From Cohnella caldifontis (GTDB taxonomy: Bacteria > Bacillota > Bacilli > Paenibacillales > Paenibacillaceae), in the NCBI RefSeq assembly GCF_029360585.1, contig NZ_JAQZSJ010000003.1, positions 186,001 to 250,000 on the forward strand: 64,000 nt of DNA. The letters run 5' to 3'. The notes under the pieces are model-generated. The model was not told the DNA's origin and ran no database searches. It saw nothing but the letters and a program-made list of their open reading frames with translations. Positions 16,172 to 24,416 of this stretch are shown piece by piece. Positions within the stretch are counted from its first letter, which is position 1. Each line of letters starts with the position of its first letter. The position numbers and the translations under genes are program-made.

Positions 16172-18307
16172 TCAATCGAAATGGGAACGGTAAGCCAAAG
16201 CGATCGCCTGCGCGCGGTCGCTTACGTTTAGTTTGTGGAACAATTTCGTGATATGGTTTTTGACCGTGTTGTCGCTGATATACAGGGCTTCGGCGATTTC
16301 CCGGTTGTTCCGGCCCTGGGCCATGAGGGCGTACACCTCCAATTCCCGGGAGGACAGCTTGTACGGCTCCATGAGATCGGCGAGCGGAAGGGAAGGGACG
16401 CCGGATTCCGGCTCGGGGCCGATCCTCGTTTCGAACGCCGCCGTGATCCTTCCGTTCAGGAAGCGTTGAAACGATTCCCGGAGCGGCTCGGCAACGGCGC
16501 CGAGCCGCTCCGCTGCCTCCGGCCGCCCGTTCCCTTCCAAGTGCGCGAACGTCAGGAGCATGATCTGGCAGGCCGTGCTGCAGCTTCCCGATCCCGCCGA
16601 AGCGCCGGCCTTGCGGAAACGTTGGAATTCCTCCACGAGATCGGCGATTTCCGCTCGATCGTTCAAAAACGTCCGGAGAAATTCCGCGGAATAGGAGCAG
16701 ACCAGACACGCCGAGGAGACCAGGGAGACGGTGCCGGCCTCCGGCGGCAGAGTGTCCGCGAACTCCGCGGCCAGCTGCCCGGCCTGGGCATTCCGCGCAT
16801 GCCGTTCGGGATCCCATTGGCCCATGGATTCATGCAAGAGCGTAACCTCGCGGTCCGTCTCCGGCACGGCTTCCCGGGACGCGGCGCTTTCGATCGCCGC
16901 GGAGACCAGGGTCATGAGAGCCTGGAAAACGTCCGAGTATTCTTCGAAGTTCCGGTTACCGGGGAGGGAGACGCAGAGCACGCCCCGGACTTGGCCGCGG
17001 GTGACGACCGGGCATTCGATGGACTTTCCGCCCCAAAGGGGATCCCCTTGGACCGGCCGGTCCGGCGGCGCGGGCGAATCGATGAATCGGGAAATCAGCG
17101 CCCTGCCGTATTCCTGCGCCTGCTCCTCCGCCAAACCGCGGGACACGATGCTGGCTTTGCCCTTTCCCGGCAGCACGAACAAAAGCAGGCTGGACCGTGC
17201 ATGCTCGACCAGGTTCAGGCTGATGTCCACGAGCATGGCCAGAAGTCCCTTGAGATCCGGGATCATCTGAACGAGCTTCGTGATTTCGATCAGGGAGGAA
17301 AGATAGATTTTCTGCTTCTGATACGCTTTGGCGAGCTCCGCCGCCGAATGATAGGCGCCATACAGCGCGGCCAGCGCCTGCGCCGGGGCCGTAACGGCGG
17401 GCAGTTCCCCGTCGCCTGCGCAGCTGCCCCAGAACAAGAGCCCGACCGCTTGCCGGCCGTCCGAAACCGGAACGCAGATCAGGCTCCGGGGTTCGATGCC
17501 GAAGGGGGCGAAAAATCGGCTGCGGGGATCGTGCCGGATGTCCCCCCAGCTGAGCGTTTCCCCGATCATGGCGGCTTGGCCGAGAAAACCCTCGCCCAGC
17601 CGGAATTCCGCGCCGACCATCCGTCCATGCCGAGGGTTAACCGTCTCCGCGATGCGGAACGCGCCGCCCTCTTCCACCGCTTGGGCGAAGCCGCCGAAAG
17701 CGGTATCCCCGGCGTCCCGGAGAAATTGGCTTAAGAATGGCGCCGTCTCCAAATGCCCGTCGCGCCAACGCTCCGCGGCTTTCAAGAGAATCTCGACATA
17801 CGGGCCGTCCTGCAAGCTGCCCTCCGATCGGCTTTCCGCGACGATCCGGGCCAGCCGCGCCCACCGGTCCAGCTGCCGCTGCAGCTTGTCTTTGTCGGCG
17901 GCCGGCAGTTCGGGAGCCGCTTCGACCGCGGCCCGCCATTCCCCGGACGGATCGCCGCGTTCCTCCAGGCAATCGATCAGCCGTCTTTTCGCCTGGCGTT
18001 CCAGCCCTTCGCAGGTCCAGACATACAGCATTTCGCGGTTCCATTGGAGCGGAGACACGCCGACGTAGATGCCGGCGACGTCCAATTCCATCGCGACCGG
18101 ACGGCTCAATCCGTCCAGTTTATGCAGCCAATGGCTGGGAGGGGAGGCCCATAGGATGTTCTCCCGGATCAGGACATCGAGGAACGTGACCGGTGCTTGG
18201 TCCCGTTTCGCGCCTGAACGGTCCGTGAGTACGGCAAACCATCCGTCCAGCCGCAGAAACCTCAGCATATCCTCCAACACGGCAGACTGGGCGGGTCCCT
18301 CCCTCAC
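16172..18307 (-). CDS. GAF-domain LuxR-family transcriptional regulator
   Basis: About 711 residues. Two GAF-like regions (about residues 190-330 and 345-490) precede a C-terminal LuxR/GerE helix-turn-helix (LSSRELEVYALMAQGRNNRE...DNTVKNHITKLFHKL) at about 645-705. GTG 18307 overlaps the stop of the small winged-helix gene (GTGA) and is preceded by CGGGAG; the longer open frame upstream only shadows that gene. It is the last gene of the HD/Spo0E/KaiC-like operon and the obvious transcriptional output. Cys-rich segments (SACLVCSYS, CSTACQ) may bind a cofactor or ligand, which is speculation. Confidence 0.82.
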   Translation of the reverse strand: MREGPAQSAVLEDMLRFLRLDGWFAVLTDRSGAKRDQAPVTFLDVLIRENILWASPPSHWLHKLDGLSRPVAMELDVAGIYVGVSPLQWNREMLYVWTCEGLERQAKRRLIDCLEERGDPSGEWRAAVEAAPELPAADKDKLQRQLDRWARLARIVAESRSEGSLQDGPYVEILLKAAERWRDGHLETAPFLSQFLRDAGDTAFGGFAQAVEEGGAFRIAETVNPRHGRMVGAEFRLGEGFLGQAAMIGETLSWGDIRHDPRSRFFAPFGIEPRSLICVPVSDGRQAVGLLFWGSCAGDGELPAVTAPAQALAALYGAYHSAAELAKAYQKQKIYLSSLIEITKLVQMIPDLKGLLAMLVDISLNLVEHARSSLLLFVLPGKGKASIVSRGLAEEQAQEYGRALISRFIDSPAPPDRPVQGDPLWGGKSIECPVVTRGQVRGVLCVSLPGNRNFEEYSDVFQALMTLVSAAIESAASREAVPETDREVTLLHESMGQWDPERHARNAQAGQLAAEFADTLPPEAGTVSLVSSACLVCSYSAEFLRTFLNDRAEIADLVEEFQRFRKAGASAGSGSCSTACQIMLLTFAHLEGNGRPEAAERLGAVAEPLRESFQRFLNGRITAAFETRIGPEPESGVPSLPLADLMEPYKLSSRELEVYALMAQGRNNREIAEALYISDNTVKNHITKLFHKLNVSDRAQAIALAYRSHFD

Positions 18308-18540
18308 AGGAACTCCCGCTCCTCTTGGACTAAAGGCTGAAGATAACGGTAAATCGCGGAGCTTCCTTCCCCGATCCGGTTCAGGATCCCGCTGTCCACC
18401 AGATGCTCCAAGGCCGGCCGCACGTCTGCGCCTACTCTCCCCAGGCGAAGCGCGATGCCTTCTTCCGTCTCGAACGTATACGGATTTTGCCGGAAAAACG
18501 CCGTGCATTCGATCCGCAGCAGCAAATCGCTCGTCGTCAT
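18304..18540 (-). CDS. Small winged-helix-like protein
   Basis: 78 residues. The segment from FRQNPYTFETEEGIALRLGR to VDSGILNRIGEGSSAIYRYLQP has the alpha-alpha-beta-beta pattern of a winged helix, with LEHLVDSGIL as recognition/wing entry. It sits between the KaiC-like gene (13-nt gap) and the GAF-LuxR gene (4-nt overlap), so all are probably co-translated. Being so small it could be a DNA-binding adaptor or a protein-interaction module. Confidence 0.7.
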   Translation of the reverse strand: MTTSDLLLRIECTAFFRQNPYTFETEEGIALRLGRVGADVRPALEHLVDSGILNRIGEGSSAIYRYLQPLVQEEREFL

Positions 18541-18553
18541 CGGTCGATCCTCC

Positions 18554-19975
18554 CTACACCAGTTTCATATAAGGCATCTCCGGGATGTTGACGGCGATCA
18601 ATGGCTCCGAGATGACCGAATAAGGGGACTTTACTAGCTGCATGTACTGGTAGCCCCCGTCCACCCAGGTGCGGATCACCCCGTTGCTGGATCTCTCCAG
18701 ATAAGAGGCAAGGTCGCTCCGGATTTCCGCGAAATTGCAGAGCGCCACCACCGTAAGGCCGACCGACCGCGCGATCGACATTTCTTCGGAGTAGAAGCGC
18801 CGTACGAAGTCGATGCCTTGCTGGGAGAAGACGGAGTTCAGATCGTAATAAGCGAACCAATGGTCTCCGTTCGCCGTGCTTTCGGATATGACCGGGCCCA
18901 ATCGGTCCTTCAGGATTTGCTGGAACGATTGCGGGTCCGTATGGCTGACGTCGATGATCGAAGGCTGAAGGTCGGCGGGATAGCTGCGGCCGTAGTGCTC
19001 GATGATGTAAAACCGTCCTTCGCGGACTTCCCGGATGAGGTCGACGCCGAACAGCCGGTATTTCGTCACCATGTCCTCCAGCGTGGACAGGCTATTAATG
19101 AAAGCGATTACGCGAAAGCCCGCTTTCAAGTGTTCCGTGATGATCGAAGCGATGAAGTACTTGTAATTGGCCTTGCTGTTCGTATCGACCAGAAAGGAAG
19201 AACCGGTGGGAATGCCTCCGAACAGCAGGCGGTCCAGCTTCGGGAAACCCGTCTTGACCGGCTGGCCGATATCCTGGAGCTTGTCCTGGACCGAGGACAG
19301 GGAAGGCACGACGTGGATGCCCCGATCCGTGATTTTATAATGGTGTTCTCCCTCCAGAATGGGGGAGCCGCGCATTTTCAAAACCTCAAGCGTCCGTTTG
19401 CGGTAATTTTCCATGTGGCATTTCAGCGACAGCCGGATGACGCCGTCCGAGACGTAGTTCTCGATCGGGATCCGGTCCGCTTCGGAGGAATCCGTCTCCT
19501 GCAGCAGCAGGGCGGTGATGCCGAATTTGCGCAAGGCGTTGCGCAGGCTGTAGAACAGTTTGCGGTAGGCGCCCAGTTCTTCCGCTTCGAACCTGAGCAG
19601 GCTGATGGTGTCGACGACGAGCCGTCTGCACCGCATTTCCTGGATCACGTGCTCGACGAGACCGCCGGCTTTGGAAATTTGTTCGATGAACAGTTTCGGG
19701 GACATGCACATGACGCGAAGCAGGTTCCGCTTCTCCAGCTCCCTCAGGTCCCAGCCGAACGCGCCCATGTCCTGATACAGCTGATCCGGGAGCTCCTCGA
19801 ACGTCACGTAGATGCCGGGCTCGTTCTCCTGCACCGCTCCGTAATGGAGGAATTGGAAGGCGAGCGTGGTTTTGCCCGTGCCGGGCGCTCCTTCCAGAAC
19901 GACGGCGGAACCGCTCGGAATTCCGCCTTGCAATACGGCATCCAGGCAAGTGTCTCCGCTTCTGGCATAATCCAT
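18554..19975 (-). CDS. KaiC-like RecA-fold ATPase with two domains
   Basis: 473 residues, COG0467-type architecture. Domain 1: Walker A GAPGTGKTT at 29-37, paired catalytic glutamates Glu60-Glu61 (TFEELPDQL) and Walker B LVVDTISLL with Asp122, all hallmarks of KaiC-type domains. Domain 2 (about 240-473) keeps the fold-like spacing but replaces Walker A with GIPTGSSFLVDTNSKANYK, so it is unlikely to hydrolyse ATP. No KaiA or KaiB is nearby. Its operon partners (HD-GYP-like, Spo0E-like, winged-helix, GAF-LuxR) point to a signalling switch rather than recombination. ATG 19975 follows GGGGGTGG. Confidence 0.85.
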   Translation of the reverse strand: MDYARSGDTCLDAVLQGGIPSGSAVVLEGAPGTGKTTLAFQFLHYGAVQENEPGIYVTFEELPDQLYQDMGAFGWDLRELEKRNLLRVMCMSPKLFIEQISKAGGLVEHVIQEMRCRRLVVDTISLLRFEAEELGAYRKLFYSLRNALRKFGITALLLQETDSSEADRIPIENYVSDGVIRLSLKCHMENYRKRTLEVLKMRGSPILEGEHHYKITDRGIHVVPSLSSVQDKLQDIGQPVKTGFPKLDRLLFGGIPTGSSFLVDTNSKANYKYFIASIITEHLKAGFRVIAFINSLSTLEDMVTKYRLFGVDLIREVREGRFYIIEHYGRSYPADLQPSIIDVSHTDPQSFQQILKDRLGPVISESTANGDHWFAYYDLNSVFSQQGIDFVRRFYSEEMSIARSVGLTVVALCNFAEIRSDLASYLERSSNGVIRTWVDGGYQYMQLVKSPYSVISEPLIAVNIPEMPYMKLV

Positions 19976-20054
19976 TAGACGCCACCCCCAGGCATAGTCG
20001 AGCTTGCGGCGAGTTCTTGGATATTTTATCGGATTTTGGGGGTTTATTCAATTG

Positions 20055-20234
20055 TTAGGGTTGGGAATGATGGCCGGAGGAGCGAGCGGAGGGTCGGCCA
20101 TTCAGCTCGTTCAGCGCGTGGTCCAGCAGCTGGCTGACCCGCACGACCTCCGGATGGGTCAGCTGCCCGAACTGCCGGTACGTCTGGATCAATTGCCGCT
20201 TCAAATTATTCACCAATCGGGTGGAGGCCATCAT
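20055..20234 (-). CDS. Spo0E-family aspartyl-phosphate phosphatase
   Basis: 59 residues from ATG 20234, with GAAGGAAG upstream. Its start lies within the end of the HD gene (about 29 nt overlap). It has the Spo0E-family pattern: a first helix (RLVNNLKRQLIQTYRQFG) and a second helix bearing the SQLLDHALNEL signature, in which Ser-x-x-x-Asp is the conserved phosphatase motif. Relatives dephosphorylate Spo0A~P and delay sporulation. Its placement with a KaiC-like ATPase suggests that this operon feeds into sporulation timing (inference). Confidence 0.8.
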   Translation of the reverse strand: MMASTRLVNNLKRQLIQTYRQFGQLTHPEVVRVSQLLDHALNELNGRPSARSSGHHSQP

Positions 20235-20865
20235 CGGCACCTTCCTTCGCGAGTAATGGACGAATCAGGCGATGGAGCGCATCCAGCACGGCCGGATCGA
20301 AGTGGATGTCCCGCCAGTGGTACATCTCCTCGAATACTTCCCGCGCGTCCCCCGTCCGGCCATAGGCGCGGAAGCCGGTCATCGTATCCAAGCAGTCCGC
20401 GGCCCGCACGATTCTGACCTCGAGGGACAGTTGGTCCCCTTTGAGGCCGAAATAGCCGGTCCCGTCCAAATTCTCGTGGTGGAATAAAATCACGTCTTCT
20501 TGAATGTAAGGCAGGATCCCCGTCTGCCTCGCGATTTCCAAACCGCTTGGACAGTGGTCCTTCAATCGGAGCCACTCCTCGTGCGTCAACAGATCCAACT
20601 GGTCCAACAGTCTCGGATCAACGCTCAGCTTGCCGATATCGTGCATCAAGGCGGAACGGATCATCCGATCCCTGCCCGCCGGATCGAGTTTCAAGGCATC
20701 GTAAAGGCGCGTGCAGAGATTGGCCGTGCGAATGGAATGGCGATACGTTTCCGGATGGTGGGACTTCAGCTTTCGCAGGCTGAACGAACAGATGTCGTTT
20801 CGGAGGAATTCCATGGTTCCGAGAATGCCCAAGGCTTTCTCCTCCGCGTATAAGGCGTTGCTCAT
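20206..20865 (-). CDS. HD-GYP-like phosphohydrolase
   Basis: 219 residues from ATG 20865, behind AGGAGGT. HD-superfamily metal ligands include His-Asp in SALMHDIGKL (near 95) and the downstream HHENLDGTGYFGLKGDQL that corresponds to the HHExxDGxGYP loop of cyclic-di-GMP phosphodiesterases, with Phe in place of the terminal Pro. RAADCLDTMTGFRAY follows. It is the first gene of the minus-strand operon. C-di-GMP hydrolysis is possible, but the altered loop and absent partner domains leave substrate open. Confidence 0.82.
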   Translation of the reverse strand: MSNALYAEEKALGILGTMEFLRNDICSFSLRKLKSHHPETYRHSIRTANLCTRLYDALKLDPAGRDRMIRSALMHDIGKLSVDPRLLDQLDLLTHEEWLRLKDHCPSGLEIARQTGILPYIQEDVILFHHENLDGTGYFGLKGDQLSLEVRIVRAADCLDTMTGFRAYGRTGDAREVFEEMYHWRDIHFDPAVLDALHRLIRPLLAKEGADDGLHPIGE

Positions 20866-20937
20866 GCGTTTCAGGTACCTCCTAGAATGGCTCTCCGTTC
20901 TTGCCGCTGCCGATTCGGAAGCGGCTTGGATGGCTTC

Positions 20938-20943
20938 ATTATA
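20938..20943 (-). promoter_or_regulatory. Putative -10 box for the HD/Spo0E/KaiC-like operon
   Basis: TATAAT on the minus strand, about 73 nt before the HD gene start. The candidate -35 region has no TTGACA-like match, so an activator or alternative sigma factor may be needed. Confidence 0.45.
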
Positions 20944-21101
20944 GGGGGGGAGGCGCGGAAAAACGATCGCCGAAAGGTCCCAATTCCGTCCGTTAGGGAC
21001 AAAATAGGATTGCGCTCCCAGTGAGGCGGCGGGCCGTCCGTCCCACTCCTACTTTTCTCCCATCGGGGGACGAGCGAGAGCGGCGCCGTAAAACGAAAAG
21101 A

Positions 21102-21118
21102 GAGCCCGCGCGGGGCTC
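21102..21118 (-). terminator. Terminator of the gene at 21126-21644
   Basis: On the minus strand GAGCCC/GGGCTC closes around CGCG-rich DNA 8 nt after the stop and is followed by CTCTTTTCGTTTT. Confidence 0.65.
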
Positions 21119-21125
21119 CCTTTCG

Positions 21126-21644
21126 CTAGTGGCAGTATAGGTTCACGCCGTTGTAGGCGGAGAGAATCAGGATCAGGTCGCCGTTCTGTTGGAACTTGCG
21201 ATATTCGCTTTCCGACTGCCGGTAAGCGGCATCCGCTTGGGAGGAGTCGCCGGTTTTCACGGCGGCCGCATACTGCCTGTAGGACCGCTGCAGGTCCTGG
21301 GCCAGGCTGAGCGCGACCGTCAGCTCCTCGGGCGGCGAATCCGTCGCCGGCATCAAGGAGTCCGCGTAGGCGGTCTGCCGGTCCAACTTGTCCGGGGCCT
21401 CGGCCGGTTTCCCTTGCAGGCGGAGCCCGTTCATTTGCGCCAATTGGTTATGCATTTCGTTCACGGCGTAGATGAGCTGCTGGTAATACGTCTGCTCCGG
21501 GGTGAACGGGGTTTTCTTCGCCGCGGGGGGACGGATCTTGTCCCAGCCGTATGCCAGCAATATGGCGCAGACGCATGCGGCGACGGTCGCGGCAACGATC
21601 CGGCCGAATCCGGAACGCGGCAAGAAGGCGGCCGATATTTTCAA
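21126..21644 (-). CDS. Hypothetical membrane-anchored protein
   Basis: 172 residues. One hydrophobic helix at about residues 14-33 (GRIVAATVAACVCAILLAYGW) after a short basic N-terminus suggests an inside-anchored protein with an external helical domain rich in Gln, Tyr and Ala. No family recognised. It has its own terminator and is divergent from the importer operon at 21802. The two Cys in the membrane helix are its only oddity. Confidence 0.6.
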   Translation of the reverse strand: MKISAAFLPRSGFGRIVAATVAACVCAILLAYGWDKIRPPAAKKTPFTPEQTYYQQLIYAVNEMHNQLAQMNGLRLQGKPAEAPDKLDRQTAYADSLMPATDSPPEELTVALSLAQDLQRSYRQYAAAVKTGDSSQADAAYRQSESEYRKFQQNGDLILILSAYNGVNLYCH

Positions 21645-21740
21645 ACGCGGGATCCCCCTTTCGTCGGATTCGGGTGCGACGCACGAATCAGTATAGCTCG
21701 AATTCGATTTAAAGTCTATGCGTATACTCGGAATTCGTGC

Positions 21741-21746
21741 TATAAT
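21741..21746 (+). promoter_or_regulatory. Extended -10 promoter of the NMT1-type importer operon
   Basis: TATAAT preceded by TGC, a TGn extended -10 element, about 55 nt before the lipoprotein gene start. The -35 is weak, which extended -10 promoters tolerate. Confidence 0.6.
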
Positions 21747-21801
21747 CGGAACCGTTCTTTTTTAAACAGGCAGCAAATTCGACAGACGGAGGGGTTATGG
21801 C

Positions 21802-22839
21802 ATGATGGCACGAAGCAAGAAAATGTTGGGAGTCGTTCTCCTGATCGCGATGGTATTCGGTCTCGCCGCGTGCGGCGGGAAAGACGATAAAGCGGAAGGC
21901 GGCGCGCCGGCGGAATCGGCCAAGCCGCAAAAGCTGACCCTGGGCTATCTCAGCGTCATGGACGACGCGCAGACGATCCTGGCCTACCAAGCCGGCATTT
22001 ACAAGCAGCACGGCCTGGATGTCGATATGAAAGTATTCGCCAGCGGCACCGATTTGATCAAAGCCATGGTCGGCGGCCAAGTCGACGGCGGCGTGCTCGG
22101 CTTTACCAATGCGCTGTCGTGGCTGGACAAGGGCTCCGATCTGAAAATCGTCGGCGGCGCGCAGATCGGCTACCACAGCCTCCTGGTCGGCGCCGACAGC
22201 GGCATCCTGACCGTGGACCAGCTGAAGGGCAAAAGCGTCGCGTCCCAGAAGCAAGGCAGCACGGCCGACGTCGTCTGGAACGGCGTCGTGCTGAAGGATG
22301 CGGGCTTGGCGAAGCAGGACGTGACGATGCAATACGTGTCGCCGGCCGTGGCGATCCAATCGCTGGCGGCGGGCAAAGTGGACGGCGCGTTCGTGTTCGA
22401 GCCCTACAGCTCGATCGCCAAGCTGTCTTACCCGGTGAAGGAAGTGTACGAAATCGGCAAGGAGTGGCCGTTCCCCTGCATGGTGGTCATCACGACCGGG
22501 GATATGCTGAAGAACAACCGCGACGCCGTGAACCGGATGCTGGACGCGCAGAAAGAAGCGATTGATATGCTTCAGAACGATCCGGACAAGGCCGCGGGTT
22601 ATATTACGAAGGAATTCATTAAAGAGGATACGATAAAGAAGACGGACGGCACGGAAGTCAAAGCGCAGGACGTCATCTCCTCCGCGATCAAGTCCCAGAC
22701 GTTCGAGTGGGCGCTGAACGAGCAAGACGTCTCCCGCATGCAGGACGTCGTCCAAATGATGGTCGACCAGGGCATCCTGAAGAACAAGCTGGACGTCCAG
22801 CAAGCGCTGGATTTGACTTGGCAGAACCAACAAAAATAA
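21802..22839 (+). CDS. NMT1/SsuA-like substrate-binding lipoprotein
   Basis: 345 residues. The signal peptide ends in a FGLAAC lipobox with acylated Cys24. The fold type is the NMT1/THI5-like binding protein of nitrate/sulfonate/taurine/pyrimidine-precursor importers (LGYLSVMDDAQTILAYQAGIYKQHGLDVDM at the start of the mature domain is characteristic). It is first in an operon with permease, ATPase and cysK. The ligand is not readable; the adjacent cysteine synthase favours a sulfur compound. Confidence 0.85.
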   Translation: MMARSKKMLGVVLLIAMVFGLAACGGKDDKAEGGAPAESAKPQKLTLGYLSVMDDAQTILAYQAGIYKQHGLDVDMKVFASGTDLIKAMVGGQVDGGVLGFTNALSWLDKGSDLKIVGGAQIGYHSLLVGADSGILTVDQLKGKSVASQKQGSTADVVWNGVVLKDAGLAKQDVTMQYVSPAVAIQSLAAGKVDGAFVFEPYSSIAKLSYPVKEVYEIGKEWPFPCMVVITTGDMLKNNRDAVNRMLDAQKEAIDMLQNDPDKAAGYITKEFIKEDTIKKTDGTEVKAQDVISSAIKSQTFEWALNEQDVSRMQDVVQMMVDQGILKNKLDVQQALDLTWQNQQK

Positions 22840-22858
22840 GCGCTAGGATGTTGACCGC

Positions 22859-23644
22859 ATGAATAACCGACTTCGCAATATTTGGAGGCCGCTTTGGCCG
22901 TTCCTGACCGCGGCGCTCACCCTGCTTCTCCTCCTGCAGCTGGGTCACCTGCGGACGCCGATCGTCATTCCTTCGATCTCCGCCGTGTTCGCGCGGCTGG
23001 GGGACGAGCTGGCAGACGCGGCATTCTGGCACTCGCTCGGCGCCAGCTTGTACCGGCTCGGCATCGGGTTTCCGATCGCCTGCTTCCTCGGAGGCCTGCT
23101 GGGGCTGCTGGCGGGACTTTCCCGCAGCTTCGCGGTTTATTTGCGCAGCTTGATCGGCATCCTGCAGTCGATCCCGCCGATCACCTGGCTTCCGTTTCTG
23201 GTGATCCTATACGGGTTCGGCGACGTGCCGATCATCACGATCATCGTCATCGCCAGCTTCTTCCCGATGGCGCTGTCGGTCATGAACGGGACGGAAGGCG
23301 TCAGCCATACGCACATCGAAGTGGCGAAGGTGCTGGGCGCGAAGAAGGGGCAGCTGCTCCGCAAAGTGTACTTGCCCGAGACGCTGCCCGCTTTCATCAC
23401 CGGGGCGCAAGTGGCCTTCGGCAACGCCTGGCGCTCCCTGATCGCCGGGGAGATGGTCGGCAGCGCGGCGGTCGGCTTGGGCTTCGCCATCAGCTTCTCC
23501 GGGGAAGTGGCGGACATGGAGGGCGTGATCATGTACATCATCGTGATCGGAGCCATCGCCACGTTCCTGGACCATTTCGTGCTGGAAATGCTCAAGCGCC
23601 GCCTGCTGCGGTGGCGGTACATTAAGGGAGGGGGGGACCGGTAG
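22859..23644 (+). CDS. SsuC/TauC-like ABC permease
   Basis: 261 residues, about six helices, with the cytoplasmic EAA loop (EVAKVLGAKKGQLLRKVYLPE) near 155-176. It begins 19 nt after the binding-protein gene and ends directly against the ATPase start. It forms the transmembrane channel of the same importer. Confidence 0.88.
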   Translation: MNNRLRNIWRPLWPFLTAALTLLLLLQLGHLRTPIVIPSISAVFARLGDELADAAFWHSLGASLYRLGIGFPIACFLGGLLGLLAGLSRSFAVYLRSLIGILQSIPPITWLPFLVILYGFGDVPIITIIVIASFFPMALSVMNGTEGVSHTHIEVAKVLGAKKGQLLRKVYLPETLPAFITGAQVAFGNAWRSLIAGEMVGSAAVGLGFAISFSGEVADMEGVIMYIIVIGAIATFLDHFVLEMLKRRLLRWRYIKGGGDR

Positions 23645-24382
23645 ATGCAGACGCTGGAGCTTCGCGGAGTCGGAAAACGATTCGGCGCTTTGCAGGTGTT
23701 GAAGGAGATCGACATCCGGATCGAGCAAGGGGAGTTCGCGGCCATCGTCGGTCCTTCCGGATGCGGCAAGAGCACGGCGCTGCGCATGTTCGCCGGGCTG
23801 GAGAATCCGTCCGAAGGCCAGGCGCTGGCGGACGGGGTGCCGATCGAAGGTCCCTCTCCCGCGCGCATGCTGATTTTCCAGGAGCACGCCCTATACCCTT
23901 GGTCCACCGTCGAGGATAACGTCGGGCTCGGCCTGGAGCTGGCCGGCGTCCCGAAAGCGGAGCGGATCCGGCGCGTGAACGAGGTGCTGGAGAAGGTCAA
24001 CTTGGGCGGCTTCAACCGGTATTACCCGTCGCAGCTGTCGGGCGGCATGAAGCAGCGGGCGTCGATCGCCCGGGCATTGGTCATGGACCCGGACGTGCTC
24101 TTGCTCGACGAGCCGTACGGCGCGCTGGACGCGCTCACCCGGCTGTCGATGCAGAACGAGCTGCTGGACATCTGGTCCGGTTCCGGCAAGACGATGCTGC
24201 TGATCACGCACGATATCGACGAGGCGCTCTATCTCGCCGATAAAATCTATGTCATGAGCGCAAGGCCGGGGCAGATCGTGGAGACGATCCGCATCGACCA
24301 GCCGAGGCCGCGGGACCGCAGCAGCGAAGCGTTCGCCGAGCATCGGCGGAACATCATGCGCCTGCTGGGGCTCGAAGATTGA
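23645..24382 (+). CDS. SsuB/TauB-like ABC ATP-binding protein
   Basis: 245 residues. Walker A GPSGCGKST at 36-44, signature LSGGMKQR near 135, and Walker B VLLLDEPYGALD near 156 are all intact. It energises the permease encoded immediately upstream (no gap). Family members serve sulfonates, nitrate, cyanate or aromatic precursors, so the cargo remains open. Confidence 0.9.
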   Translation: MQTLELRGVGKRFGALQVLKEIDIRIEQGEFAAIVGPSGCGKSTALRMFAGLENPSEGQALADGVPIEGPSPARMLIFQEHALYPWSTVEDNVGLGLELAGVPKAERIRRVNEVLEKVNLGGFNRYYPSQLSGGMKQRASIARALVMDPDVLLLDEPYGALDALTRLSMQNELLDIWSGSGKTMLLITHDIDEALYLADKIYVMSARPGQIVETIRIDQPRPRDRSSEAFAEHRRNIMRLLGLED

Positions 24383-24416
24383 CATAGACATCCCAAAAAT
24401 AAAGGAAGTGGCGGTT

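Noticed and set aside
18308..18508. N-terminal extension of the GAF-LuxR regulator
   Set aside because: It overlaps the small winged-helix gene out of phase, and the GTGA overlap at 18307 gives a better start.
18554..19975. A circadian KaiABC clock
   Set aside because: No kaiA or kaiB is present and the second ATPase domain is degenerate; only KaiC-like homology is supported.
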